Positions 1-7,015 of a stretch of DNA of 32,523 bases are shown piece after piece. Position 1 is the stretch's first letter, and each line of letters starts with the position of its first letter. The notes beneath the pieces are model-generated. The model made no database searches, was not told the origin of the DNA, and saw only the letters and a list, made by a program, of their open reading frames with translations. Source of the DNA: Algoriphagus faecimaris (GTDB taxonomy: Bacteria > Bacteroidota > Bacteroidia > Cytophagales > Cyclobacteriaceae); assembly GCF_900101705.1 (NCBI RefSeq), contig NZ_FNAC01000044.1, positions 1-32,523 of the forward strand. The letters are read 5' to 3'. A program made the position numbers and the translations under genes.

Positions 1-274
1 GCAAGGCGTCTTTTAAAAAATCAACCTCAACTTTAAGCTTGCCAATGGTTTTGAGCAATTGGTCTTTCTCTTCATCGGCCGGATCTTTCTTGTTTCTGCC
101 GCCTTTTTCAAAGACCTCTTCGGCGCCGTTGAGAAACTCACGTTTCCAGTTGCTGAGCTGCTGGGGTGCCAGTTCATACTTCTGAGCAAGCTCGGCAAGT
201 GAGGAGCGCTCTTTCAACAGTTCCAAAACCACCTTGGTCTTGAACTTCGAGGTAAATTTTCTTCGTGTGGTCAT
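1..274 (-). CDS. IS3-family transposase OrfA, N-terminal part (runs off the window)
   Basis: The complement starts at an ATG (272-274) and stays open to the window edge, 91 codons. The protein begins MTTRRKFTSKFKTKVVLELL and continues with a helix-turn-helix segment (SLAELAQKYELAPQQLSNWK) and a charged heptad-like region (KDQLLKTIGKLKVEVDFLKDAL). This is the typical layout of IS3-family OrfA, which binds the element ends and is joined to the OrfB integrase by frameshifting. The rest of OrfA and OrfB would lie to the left of the window. The gene reads away from the serine recombinase remnant that it borders. The family assignment rests on the N-terminal pattern; the IS name cannot be given. 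Confidence 0.85.
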   Translation of the reverse strand, partial: MTTRRKFTSKFKTKVVLELLKERSSLAELAQKYELAPQQLSNWKREFLNGAEEVFEKGGRNKKDPADEEKDQLLKTIGKLKVEVDFLKDAL

Positions 275-335
275 CACAGTAAATTTAAAGGTTAATTTTT
301 AACTTAATTTACTGCCCCAATTTTTGGGGTATGCT
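1..335 (-). mobile_element. End of an IS3-family insertion sequence (partial)
   Basis: The orfA gene and about 60 non-coding bases upstream of it form one end of an insertion sequence. Next to the recombinase reading frame lies a short inverted repeat, CCCCAATTTTTGGGG (about 315-329), a likely part of the terminal inverted repeat. The exact last base and the target duplication cannot be fixed because the other end is outside the window; the boundary is somewhere around 325-340. Recombinase-like coding sequence begins immediately on the far side. Confidence 0.65.
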
Positions 336-847
336 CAATGTTCGGGTTCGATCCCTATGTTTGAAAGACTAGGAGGCCAAGAGTTAAAAAAATTACTTGA
401 TCTTGGGGTCGTTAGTAAAATTTCTTGTTGGCAAATTGATCGCTGCGGCCGAGACCTTAGGGACATTATTAATTTTCTTCATTACACAACGGAAAGAAAA
501 GTACCTGTTCATTTCATTAGCCAAGGTCTTGTAACTTTAAATGAAAATGGTGAAGAGAATCCCATTGCAAAAATGATGATATCAATTTTGGGTGTGGTAG
601 CGGAAATGGAGCGAAAACTCATTTTAGAGCGTCAAAAAGAGGGGATTGAGTTGGCAAAACTCAAGGGTAATGTATTTTTAGGCCGCAAACCCAATACGAA
701 GGAAGGTCCTCTTCGGTTTCTCTCTAAACCAAAAAAGCAATGGAATTACTGAAAAAGGGGTATAAAGCTCGGGAAGTGGCACGAATAGTCGACCTTAGTC
801 CAAATACTGTAACGAAAGTCAAAAAATTGATGCAGGTAGTAAGATGA
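327..847 (+). pseudogene. Serine recombinase (resolvase/invertase family), 5'-truncated by the IS and frameshifted
   Basis: In one frame the sequence encodes SGSIPMFERLGGQELKKLL, then KISCWQIDRCGRDLRDII, VPVHFISQGL and ILGVVAEMERKLILERQKEG, ending near GRKPNTKE. These are the middle and end of a serine-recombinase catalytic domain. The N-terminal part with the catalytic serine (normally YxRVS) is missing, replaced by the IS end. After an A6 run at 731-736 the frame closes at 752. The -1/+2 frame continues as KAMELLKKGYKAREVARIVD and SPNTVTKVKKLM, the expected C-terminal helix-turn-helix, to a stop at 845-847. One additional A in that run would restore a single frame. The gene is therefore doubly broken, unless the A-run is a sequencing error. 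Confidence 0.85.
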
Positions 848-1074
848 AATATACAGGAGTTGATTTTGTAATACATTTCTTTGACATGTTGGATGAATTG
901 AATCAGAGCATGGCTGAGGAGTTTCGGGAAGTTATCGTTCGTTTTCGATTTCTGGATCCCCATGACCTCGTTCCACCCGATATTGTGTTTCGATCCAAAG
1001 AAGAAATGCTTCAACATTTAAGGAACTTAATCTGGATTGATCATATTGAGGATGCCCCCTCATTTAGAAACTGA
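844..1074 (+). CDS. Small hypothetical protein overlapping the recombinase end
   Basis: A 76-residue protein whose ATG overlaps the recombinase stop (ATGA, 844-847), indicating translational coupling in the intact ancestor. It is hydrophilic, with no membrane segment or signal peptide. The N-terminus is MKYTGVDFVIHFFDMLDELN and a likely helical acidic/basic stretch follows (EEFREVIVRFRFLD). I recognise no family. The overlap with a resolvase gene suggests a mobile-element accessory protein, but no function can be given. It might also be non-functional now that its neighbour is broken. Confidence 0.5.
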   Translation: MKYTGVDFVIHFFDMLDELNQSMAEEFREVIVRFRFLDPHDLVPPDIVFRSKEEMLQHLRNLIWIDHIEDAPSFRN

Positions 1075-1561
1075 TCTTCGGAGTACGTTCAGGGCAGACT
1101 AAATTATGGTTGGATTAGCGCTGCTTAATTTTGATAGATTGCTAGCTGGCTTTCGTTTTTTTTCGAAAAGTTGAGATTGATTCATTGAATGGTCAATTCC
1201 CTCACGCTCAAAACACGACAAATTTTTATTTGATCATCATCTGGCATTATGGATTAAGATAGCTAGAGAAGGATTTTTTAATTGACCAATTTAATTGAAC
1301 ATATCGATTGTATCTAATGGCCCTTTACGACAAAAACGCGGGATTTTATCCTATTGATGTGATTCAAATTTTGGAAAGTAAAATTAAAATCTTAGCAATT
1401 CCTTAGCATACCGGCCTTCTTCTTCTCCTCTTATTTGAGTATATTTTTTATAGACCGATTGATTGTTGAGATCGGTGTCAACAATAATTGAATCTAATCG
1501 AAAAATCATATATCCTAAGAAATCTAATTCACCAAGGATGGACTTTGGATTAATCATTAAT
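1075..1561. other. Gene-poor stretch between the recombinase remnant and the replication-like gene
   Basis: About 490 bases without a convincing gene. It contains a 29-codon open frame at 1317-1406 on the + strand (starts MALYDKNAGFYPIDVIQI) and an AT-rich run, but no clear hairpin terminator or TAnnTTTG promoter box. The promoter of the following gene should lie here. It may include decayed mobile-element sequence. Confidence 0.4.
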
Positions 1562-2434
1562 ATGAAAAAATCAGAAAAGAAAGGACTATGGATTCCAATT
1601 GGAATTCTGGAAGACAATAATTTAGATAGCGCCGAGAAAATTCTCCTATCAGAAATATATTCGCTGACTGAACTGCCCGAGGGGTGTTTTGCATCTAATG
1701 ATCATTTTGGTACACTTTTAAATATTACCAAAGGTGCTGCTTCAAAAAGAATCAAGAAGTTGAAAGAGAAAGGTTACATCAATACCAAAGATGTTTATGA
1801 AAAAAAGTCTTGCGTTGGGAGAATCATTACTAAGGCCAGAAAATCAAAAAATGAAAACATCGAAACGGGTAAGGTATTACAAGAGGGTAATTCCTTGAGG
1901 AAACAGACCCATGTTCCAAATGAACTAGAGGGTAGTTCCTTTTCGACAAGGGAGGTACTTCCTGATCAACCAGATCCTAGTTCCCAAGGGAAGCCAATAA
2001 ATACAAATACAAATTCAGACTTATTAAAACAGCATAATTACAATACTGGAGAAATTGATTCAATTATTGAAGATGTAGTCGATAGCATAGGTGAAGAAAT
2101 TTCTTCAGAAAACCAGCCCAATACTCAAATAGCAGAAGAAGCTGGAGCTATTGAAGCCGATGAAAGTATTTCCTCAACTAAGAGGAAAAAGTATTCTGGA
2201 GTTAGTCAATCTGGCACCATGTCCATGTACAAATTTGCCAGTTTACAATTCGAAAATGCTAAAAATTTCTTGACTACTTCAACTATACTGGGAAGCGAAA
2301 TCTTTGATTATGCCGATGAAAAGAAATATTTTCTTCTCAAGCAGAAACTGAAACCAGAAGTATATAACGAAATAGTTGTTCCAATAAAGCATTACATTCA
2401 GGCAAGAAAAGCTTTGGGTCTGGATAAAAAATAA
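1562..2434 (+). CDS. Winged-helix replication-initiator-like protein (HTH_36/DnaD-like)
   Basis: 290 residues from the ATG at 1562. An in-frame extension upstream to 1463 is possible, but the conserved-looking part starts at MKKSEKKGLWIPIGILEDNN. Residues 1-80 match the winged-helix domain found in plasmid and phage replication proteins: an entry segment (SAEKILLSEIYSLTELPEG), CFASNDHFGTLLNITKGAAS as the recognition region, then KRIKKLKEKGYI. The middle (about 90-200) is low-complexity, Ser/Asn/Glu-rich and probably disordered. The C-terminal 80 residues form a helical domain (MYKFASLQFENAKNFL; ending KHYIQARKALGLDKK). The role is inferred: origin binding or transcription control for the integrated element. 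A plain transcription regulator is the main alternative. Confidence 0.65.
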   Translation: MKKSEKKGLWIPIGILEDNNLDSAEKILLSEIYSLTELPEGCFASNDHFGTLLNITKGAASKRIKKLKEKGYINTKDVYEKKSCVGRIITKARKSKNENIETGKVLQEGNSLRKQTHVPNELEGSSFSTREVLPDQPDPSSQGKPINTNTNSDLLKQHNYNTGEIDSIIEDVVDSIGEEISSENQPNTQIAEEAGAIEADESISSTKRKKYSGVSQSGTMSMYKFASLQFENAKNFLTTSTILGSEIFDYADEKKYFLLKQKLKPEVYNEIVVPIKHYIQARKALGLDKK

Positions 2435-2473
2435 AATACTCTCAACCGATCCGCAGGAGATATTTGCTAGATG

Positions 2474-2491
2474 CTGGTACCAGTATACTGG
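2474..2491. repeat. Two overlapping perfect palindromes, possible operator
   Basis: CTGGTACCAG (2474-2483) and CCAGTATACTGG (2480-2491) overlap by four bases. Both are perfect inverted repeats, in the 161-base gap between the winged-helix gene and the next gene. Such dyads commonly bind dimeric regulators; no protein can be assigned. Confidence 0.45.
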
Positions 2492-2607
2492 GGCAAGATG
2501 AGTTGGTACTCCATAGTTTTTGGATGAACTAACCGAAAGAATTTCTACAGGAAGAAAGAATACCGGTTGCGTTAAAGGAAATTTTCATCTAGTTTTTGAA
2601 GAAAAAG

Positions 2608-3714
2608 ATGAAAGTTTTCTTAACTGGTATCACTGAAGTTGAACCAAAGTTACTAGATGATATTCATAAATTTCTTTCTAGGATAGGTGGCCCAATTGAG
2701 TACCATAATTTGGGAGTTTCTGATCATTCTGGTTTTAAAACCATATTTCCTGAAGTAAAGGATTTTGATGCGCAAGATGAATTTGATTTTGGAGCTGCAA
2801 TTAAGTTTGGTCAACTCCTAAAGTTCAAGGAAGATATTCCCCAAGAAGATATCTTGGTGGTATTCACAAAAAAAGAACTTGGAGCCCCAATTGAAGAATT
2901 TAAGACGTGGTTTAGTTACTTTGACGATAATGTCATAATAGTAAGGGATAAGGAACTAGACTTTTTCCCAAAAAGTAAATGGCCTTTCGTATTAAGCCAT
3001 CAGGTTGTGGAGAATCTTTTCCAAATCTTCAGTTGGGCAAGTATGAAGGAGGCCCCAAAGTTTAGTCATATGACACCGAAGGGTTGTTTAAACGATTTTT
3101 GTTCTACTCCGCCTCAGATTGAATTCAAATTAAGGATGGCCCACATTTGCAATGAGTGTTTAAATAGGGCCAACTCTTATAATATTGACCCCAACGTTTT
3201 GCGGCAGATAAAAGACACAATTGAATCAGTGAGAACCAAGCTTGATAATTTTGCTGACAGTGTATCAATCGAAGAGTTTTCCCCAGTAGTCGTTAGCGAA
3301 AAAGGAGAGATTTTGATTGAAGATAAGGAAATCCATTTGCAGGATTTACCCAAAGCACTATACCTGTTCTTTCTCAAGAACCCTGGAGTTTCAATTCAAA
3401 ATCAATATTTGAGAAATTATAAGGATGATCTGGTAAGAATTTATTCCAAGATAAAAAGAGGAGGTGAAAATGGTCCTCTATACAAATTACTTGGATTTGA
3501 TGAAAGGGGGGAAAAAACGGTAGGATACCTTAATACAGAAGCACTAAAAAATCATAGATATAACATTTCTAAAGAGTTAAAATCGAAATTGGGCGAGGCA
3601 AAAACGGAATTTTACCAAATAAAAAGTTGGAGAAAAAAGGTGAACAATATGCCTCAATTCTACAATCAAATAGGAATTCCAGAAGACTTAATTCAAATCC
3701 CCCATAACTTTTAA
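2608..3714 (+). CDS. Hypothetical protein with a four-cysteine motif and a C-terminal conserved domain
   Basis: 368 residues from the ATG at 2608 (a TTG at 2596 would add four). The N-terminal half has alternating beta/alpha character (ILVVFTKKELGAPIEEFKTW, DDNVIIVRDKELDFFPKS). A cysteine cluster follows at about 155-185: GCLNDFC, then HICNEC about 20 residues on. This spacing suggests a zinc knuckle. A C-terminal segment begins EILIEDKEIHLQDLPKALYL and continues FFLKNPGVSIQ, which looks like a winged-helix-type module seen in Bacteroidota hypothetical proteins. I recall similar CLNDFC...DICxxC motifs in proteins with a metallopeptidase-like N-terminal region. No HExxH is present here, so activity is not supported. 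It stands alone between two small gaps on the mobile-element strand. Function unknown. Confidence 0.6.
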   Translation: MKVFLTGITEVEPKLLDDIHKFLSRIGGPIEYHNLGVSDHSGFKTIFPEVKDFDAQDEFDFGAAIKFGQLLKFKEDIPQEDILVVFTKKELGAPIEEFKTWFSYFDDNVIIVRDKELDFFPKSKWPFVLSHQVVENLFQIFSWASMKEAPKFSHMTPKGCLNDFCSTPPQIEFKLRMAHICNECLNRANSYNIDPNVLRQIKDTIESVRTKLDNFADSVSIEEFSPVVVSEKGEILIEDKEIHLQDLPKALYLFFLKNPGVSIQNQYLRNYKDDLVRIYSKIKRGGENGPLYKLLGFDERGEKTVGYLNTEALKNHRYNISKELKSKLGEAKTEFYQIKSWRKKVNNMPQFYNQIGIPEDLIQIPHNF

Positions 3715-3721
3715 AAAAAAA

Positions 3722-3752
3722 TGACGCTAGTTTCTGATTTTTCCTGACGCTA
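3722..3752. repeat. Pair of TGACGCTA direct repeats upstream of the ParB-methyltransferase gene
   Basis: TGACGCTA occurs exactly at 3722-3729 and 3745-3752, 23 bases start to start, or about two helical turns. It lies in the 100-base leader of the following five-gene module. The position fits an operator or a short iteron-like binding site. Only two copies are seen, so chance cannot be excluded. Confidence 0.35.
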
Positions 3753-3815
3753 TTCTAATCAATTAGTTGGTTTTTCAAAAGGGGAAGTTTGTGCCATCAA
3801 CAAAACAAAAATGTT

Positions 3816-5462
3816 ATGGTACAATTTCAGCATTCCGACTCCAAAATGGAGTTGATGAAAGTCTCCCAAATTATCGAAGTAGAAGGACTCAAAACTTTCT
3901 ACGATGACTGGTCGGATGAGGACAGAGAAGAGATGATTTCCTCCATCGAATTAAACGGTCAGAAGGTTCCTGCTATTATCAACAAGAACTTCGAACTCAT
4001 TGATGGATATAGACGAAAGTATTGTCTTGAATTCCTCCAGATTGAGGAGATCTGGGTGATAGTGAAAGACTGTCCTCCGACAATCGAAGAAAGAATACTA
4101 CACAACAAGTATCGTAAGAAGACCACTAATGATGAGGTAAAAGAAATCAAGGCAGTATTCAAAAAAACACCTAAGAAACAGGGTAAAAAGAATCTCGGGA
4201 AGAAGTACACAAGGCATGAGATCATTTCCAAGGAATTAGGATACCGATGGAAGGGCGATAAGACCATAAAGAAAGTTGAGGATGTTTTGGAAAACGATTT
4301 GGAGGGAGATACCCTGATGAAGGGTATCGTTTCCCAAAAATGGTCTGTCGATAAATGTCATGAGTACCTTACAAAATGGAAGGACATTGATGAGAAGAAT
4401 GGTTATGGTTTTACAGAGAAACTCAAGAAAGGAGAATTGAATATTCAAGAAACCTGTAAGTTGATTGAGTCCAGATATGGTCTAGATAAGTATCAAGACA
4501 CCTTCATTATTCCTAACAAGTCCATTTCATTTAACATGGATTGTACTCAAATCAAACACAAAAGAGAATTTATTAAGATGGTTGATTTGATTTTTACCAG
4601 CATTCCATATTACTCACTTCGTTTTTATGAGAATGGTGAGGGTGAAAATCAAGTAGGTCATGAAGAGAGCCCTCAGGAATATTGCGATCGTATGGCGAAA
4701 ATTCTGGTCGACGTTGCCGTTACTCTTAAAGAAACAGGAAATATGATGATCAACATCGGTGAGACTTATGACGAAGGTGTCGGGCTTGGGATTGTGGACA
4801 TGCTGAAGGATGCGATTGTTAGGCATACTGGTCTGGTTTATAAAGACCGACTAGCATGGTCAAAACCCAACCCTAAGCCTCAGAATGAGAAGGTTCAACG
4901 ACCAATAAACAATTTGGAATACATCCTATGGTTCGTTGTAGATCCAAAGATTGCAAAGTACAATTTGATCACTTACTCAGACCCGGAAAAGAATAAACAA
5001 CCTGAAATCACACACGGTGCAAAAGATGTTGATGAATTTGGAACGGTTTGGGAAAAAGTAAAATCAATTTCAAAACCCTATCAGAAGATTTATTCTCATA
5101 TCAAGGCTCAGGAAGTGCTTCATATGATTGAATGTACTATAGGGAAAAACAGTGAGGTTTATAAAGTTTATAGCGAGGGTGGGCCAGCAATAATGGCAGA
5201 ATTACTCCCAATTCTTCCCATCCTGATGACCACAGATGAAGGGGGCCTTGTATATGATTGCTTCGCAGGGACTAATGTGGTTGGTCGTAGTTCAATCCTT
5301 CTTAACCGGGTCGCATTGTCTACCGAGTTGTCCAGAAAGTACTACACCATTGGTTGTGGTGTGGTCGAAAATGCGGTAAAGGACTTTAATCTGGAGGATT
5401 TCGATAAGGTAAAATGCTTCATTAATCCAACGGATGAAAATGATCTTCCTCTTGCAGCTTAA
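3816..5462 (+). CDS. ParB-like nuclease/partition domain fused to a DNA N4/N6 methyltransferase
   Basis: About 548 residues from the ATG at 3816; a TTG at 3789 is an alternative. Residues 10-95 form a ParB/Srx-type N-terminal domain (MELMKVSQI, SIELNGQKVPAIIN, LIDGYRRKYCLEFL, ILHNKYRKKTT). A charged linker with HTH character follows (100-230). The C-terminal half is a permuted, beta-class-like methyltransferase. The catalytic motif region DLIFTSIPYYSLRFYENGEG lies at about 257-276. The AdoMet-binding motif YDCFAGTNVVGRSSILLNRV comes after it, at about 480-500. The usual SPPY/DPPY is SIPY here, at 262-265, so the first proline is replaced. Such fusions are common on phages and integrative elements and usually modify the element's own DNA. 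No restriction endonuclease is visible nearby. It heads a + strand module ending in the integrase. Confidence 0.8.
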   Translation: MVQFQHSDSKMELMKVSQIIEVEGLKTFYDDWSDEDREEMISSIELNGQKVPAIINKNFELIDGYRRKYCLEFLQIEEIWVIVKDCPPTIEERILHNKYRKKTTNDEVKEIKAVFKKTPKKQGKKNLGKKYTRHEIISKELGYRWKGDKTIKKVEDVLENDLEGDTLMKGIVSQKWSVDKCHEYLTKWKDIDEKNGYGFTEKLKKGELNIQETCKLIESRYGLDKYQDTFIIPNKSISFNMDCTQIKHKREFIKMVDLIFTSIPYYSLRFYENGEGENQVGHEESPQEYCDRMAKILVDVAVTLKETGNMMINIGETYDEGVGLGIVDMLKDAIVRHTGLVYKDRLAWSKPNPKPQNEKVQRPINNLEYILWFVVDPKIAKYNLITYSDPEKNKQPEITHGAKDVDEFGTVWEKVKSISKPYQKIYSHIKAQEVLHMIECTIGKNSEVYKVYSEGGPAIMAELLPILPILMTTDEGGLVYDCFAGTNVVGRSSILLNRVALSTELSRKYYTIGCGVVENAVKDFNLEDFDKVKCFINPTDENDLPLAA

Positions 5463-5475
5463 CCAATCCAAAACC

Positions 5476-5499
5476 GACCGGGGGATTATTCCCTCGGTC
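5476..5499. repeat. GC-rich stem-loop between the methyltransferase and AAA+ genes
   Basis: GACCGGGGG (5476-5484) pairs with CCCTCGGTC (5491-5499), nine pairs with one G-U, around the loop ATTATT. It is followed by A-rich sequence on the + strand rather than a T-run, so it is not a standard terminator in the direction of the genes. It sits 16 bases before the next ATG. It may be an mRNA stability, processing or attenuation element. Confidence 0.5.
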
Positions 5500-5514
5500 A
5501 AAAATCAAATTAAC

Positions 5515-6387
5515 ATGGAATTAATAATTAAAAATATAACACCTGAAGAATCCCTTCAAAAAGGGATGGAATTACGAGAAATGTTTCTTGAACGTATCGC
5601 TTCTGCTATCAAAAAAGGTTCATTTAAGAAGTATCGACATCTATATATCTATTCCCCTCCTGGCCTTGGAAAGACCTTTTCGGTTAGAAAAATGCTGAAT
5701 GAACTGGGAATTCATCATATAGAATTGACAGGAAACACTTCCATTTTCGCTTTTGGGATCATGTTGGCTGTAGTGCAGTATAATAATCCTGATCTTCTTC
5801 CATTGATCGTGTTTGTAGATGATTCGGACGAATTGTTCCGAACCGAACCTTCATGTAATACTATGAAAAATGCATTGGAGGGAGCCAACAAATTCACCTA
5901 TGAGAAATCTATGGTTAATCTCGAGGATAAATTGGATGACCTTCAAGTTGAGGCTATCCGATATTTCAAAGGGGAGGGTAAATCGGGTTTCGAGGTCCCC
6001 ACACACAATCTTACCTTCATTTTCACAAGTAATAACCGACTTCCTTTAGATCATGAGGTGGAATTGGTTAAGAAAAAAGGTCTTGCTAGATCTCCCTTAG
6101 TCGTTCACCGAAATGCGATTCGGTCAAGATGTAGGGTGCTGGATTTCGATTTGAATCGAACAGAACATTGGGGCTGGTTAGCAGACGTTGCACTTCATAC
6201 CAATTGCCTTTCCGAATTGGGACTAGATAAAGAATCTACCCATGAAATTCTGATGTATTTGTGGAAGCATTGGGATAACCTCAAGGAAAGATCCATTCGA
6301 GTGATTGAGAAAATGGGGTTGACTATCATCGAACAACCACAAGACTATGAAAAATATTGGAAGATGGATTTTCTAAAAGTAGCCTAA
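5515..6387 (+). CDS. AAA+ ATPase of the mobile-element module
   Basis: 290 residues from the ATG at 5515. A longer frame from 5434 would overlap the previous gene and run through the stem-loop. The P-loop is SPPGLGKT at 47-54. The Walker B region is LIVFVDDSDELF, with acidic residues at about 102-106. A sensor-1-like FIFTSNNRLPLDHE follows, then a basic stretch with arginine-finger candidates (NAIRSRCRVLDFDL). The C-terminal 60 residues are helical. The fold is that of a small AAA+ protein of the Cdc48/DnaC-like type encoded by phages and plasmids. It is probably a loader, partner or remodeller acting with the neighbouring methyltransferase, HTH protein or recombinase; the substrate is unknown. 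It is co-directional with its neighbours, with one base to the next gene. Confidence 0.75.
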   Translation: MELIIKNITPEESLQKGMELREMFLERIASAIKKGSFKKYRHLYIYSPPGLGKTFSVRKMLNELGIHHIELTGNTSIFAFGIMLAVVQYNNPDLLPLIVFVDDSDELFRTEPSCNTMKNALEGANKFTYEKSMVNLEDKLDDLQVEAIRYFKGEGKSGFEVPTHNLTFIFTSNNRLPLDHEVELVKKKGLARSPLVVHRNAIRSRCRVLDFDLNRTEHWGWLADVALHTNCLSELGLDKESTHEILMYLWKHWDNLKERSIRVIEKMGLTIIEQPQDYEKYWKMDFLKVA

Positions 6388-6388
6388 G

Positions 6389-6727
6389 ATGAAAGACTCT
6401 AAAAATCAATTGAATATTGACCGGATCCAAAAAGAATTGGATCGGATCATGAATTTGGATTTTGTGACAAAATCAGACAAGAAAATTGAGCAATATCAAT
6501 ATCTGTCTGACCTATATAAGGGTAAAAACAAAGGGATTCAGGCCTCAGGTCTGATCCCTTTTAATAAACCTGAAAATCGAAGCACGTGTAAATTGACTCG
6601 AAAAAAGGTTGATGAAATTCGAAAAAAGTATATCCCAAATCGGTATGGTAAAGCCAAACTGGCAAAGGAATACGGGGTATCACGATCTGTCATTTATCGA
6701 ATCCTCAAGGGACAATCGTGGAAGTAA
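6389..6727 (+). CDS. Small HTH DNA-binding protein
   Basis: 112 residues; the ATG starts one base after the AAA+ stop. The N-terminal half is helical and charged (IQKELDRIMNLDFVTKSDKK). The C-terminal 45 residues form a helix-turn-helix: LTRKKVDEIRKKYIPNRYGK, then AKLAKEYGVSRSVIYRILKG, the pattern seen in homing-endonuclease-associated and phage small HTH proteins. No nuclease motif is present. It is likely a regulator or accessory DNA-binding factor of this module. Confidence 0.65.
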   Translation: MKDSKNQLNIDRIQKELDRIMNLDFVTKSDKKIEQYQYLSDLYKGKNKGIQASGLIPFNKPENRSTCKLTRKKVDEIRKKYIPNRYGKAKLAKEYGVSRSVIYRILKGQSWK

Positions 6728-6747
6728 TCACAAAAAAATTAGAGGGT

Positions 6748-7005
6748 ATGACAAATAAAAATCTATCAAATAATGAAGAATTCCTTTGGATAGAGGATAT
6801 CCTTCTTCCTGAGGAAGTCCAGATTACCTTGGAGGAGATCTTTTCAACTGAAAATCCTGAACCTATTAAAGTAGATAAGGATAATGTGATTCAAGTAGGC
6901 ATTGTCACATATCTCTTGGCCGTCAAAAATGGTGAGACAAAGGTTAAAGTAATCCGTACTACCAAGCTGCAAAAAATAAAAATCAGCTTAGATTCAGCAG
7001 CATAA
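6748..7005 (+). CDS. Small hypothetical protein of the integrase module
   Basis: 85 residues from the ATG at 6748. A GTG at 6718, overlapping the previous stop, would give 95. It is acidic at the N-terminus (NNEEFLWIEDILLPEEVQIT) with a beta-rich basic C-terminus (QVGIVTYLLAVKNGETKVKV, ending KISLDSAA). There are no membrane segments and no cysteines. It lies between the HTH gene and the integrase, 10 bases from the latter, and is probably cotranscribed. Not recognised. Confidence 0.5.
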   Translation: MTNKNLSNNEEFLWIEDILLPEEVQITLEEIFSTENPEPIKVDKDNVIQVGIVTYLLAVKNGETKVKVIRTTKLQKIKISLDSAA

Positions 7006-7015
7006 AAATCCATCT

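Noticed and set aside
346..357. GGGTTCGATCCC, like a tRNA T-arm or att remnant
   Set aside because: It lies in the reading frame of the serine recombinase (SGSIPMFER region), which explains it; no other tRNA parts fold around it.
1384..1617. Open frame of 77 codons on the - strand
   Set aside because: It overlaps the start of the winged-helix gene on the other strand and shows no recognisable domain. It could be a remnant, but there is no support.
2450..2592. Coding-like frame with two stops before the gene at 2608 (LDAGTSILGQDELVL ... FLQEERIPVALKEIF)
   Set aside because: It might be a decayed gene end, but the stops and the lack of a known match make it too weak to annotate.
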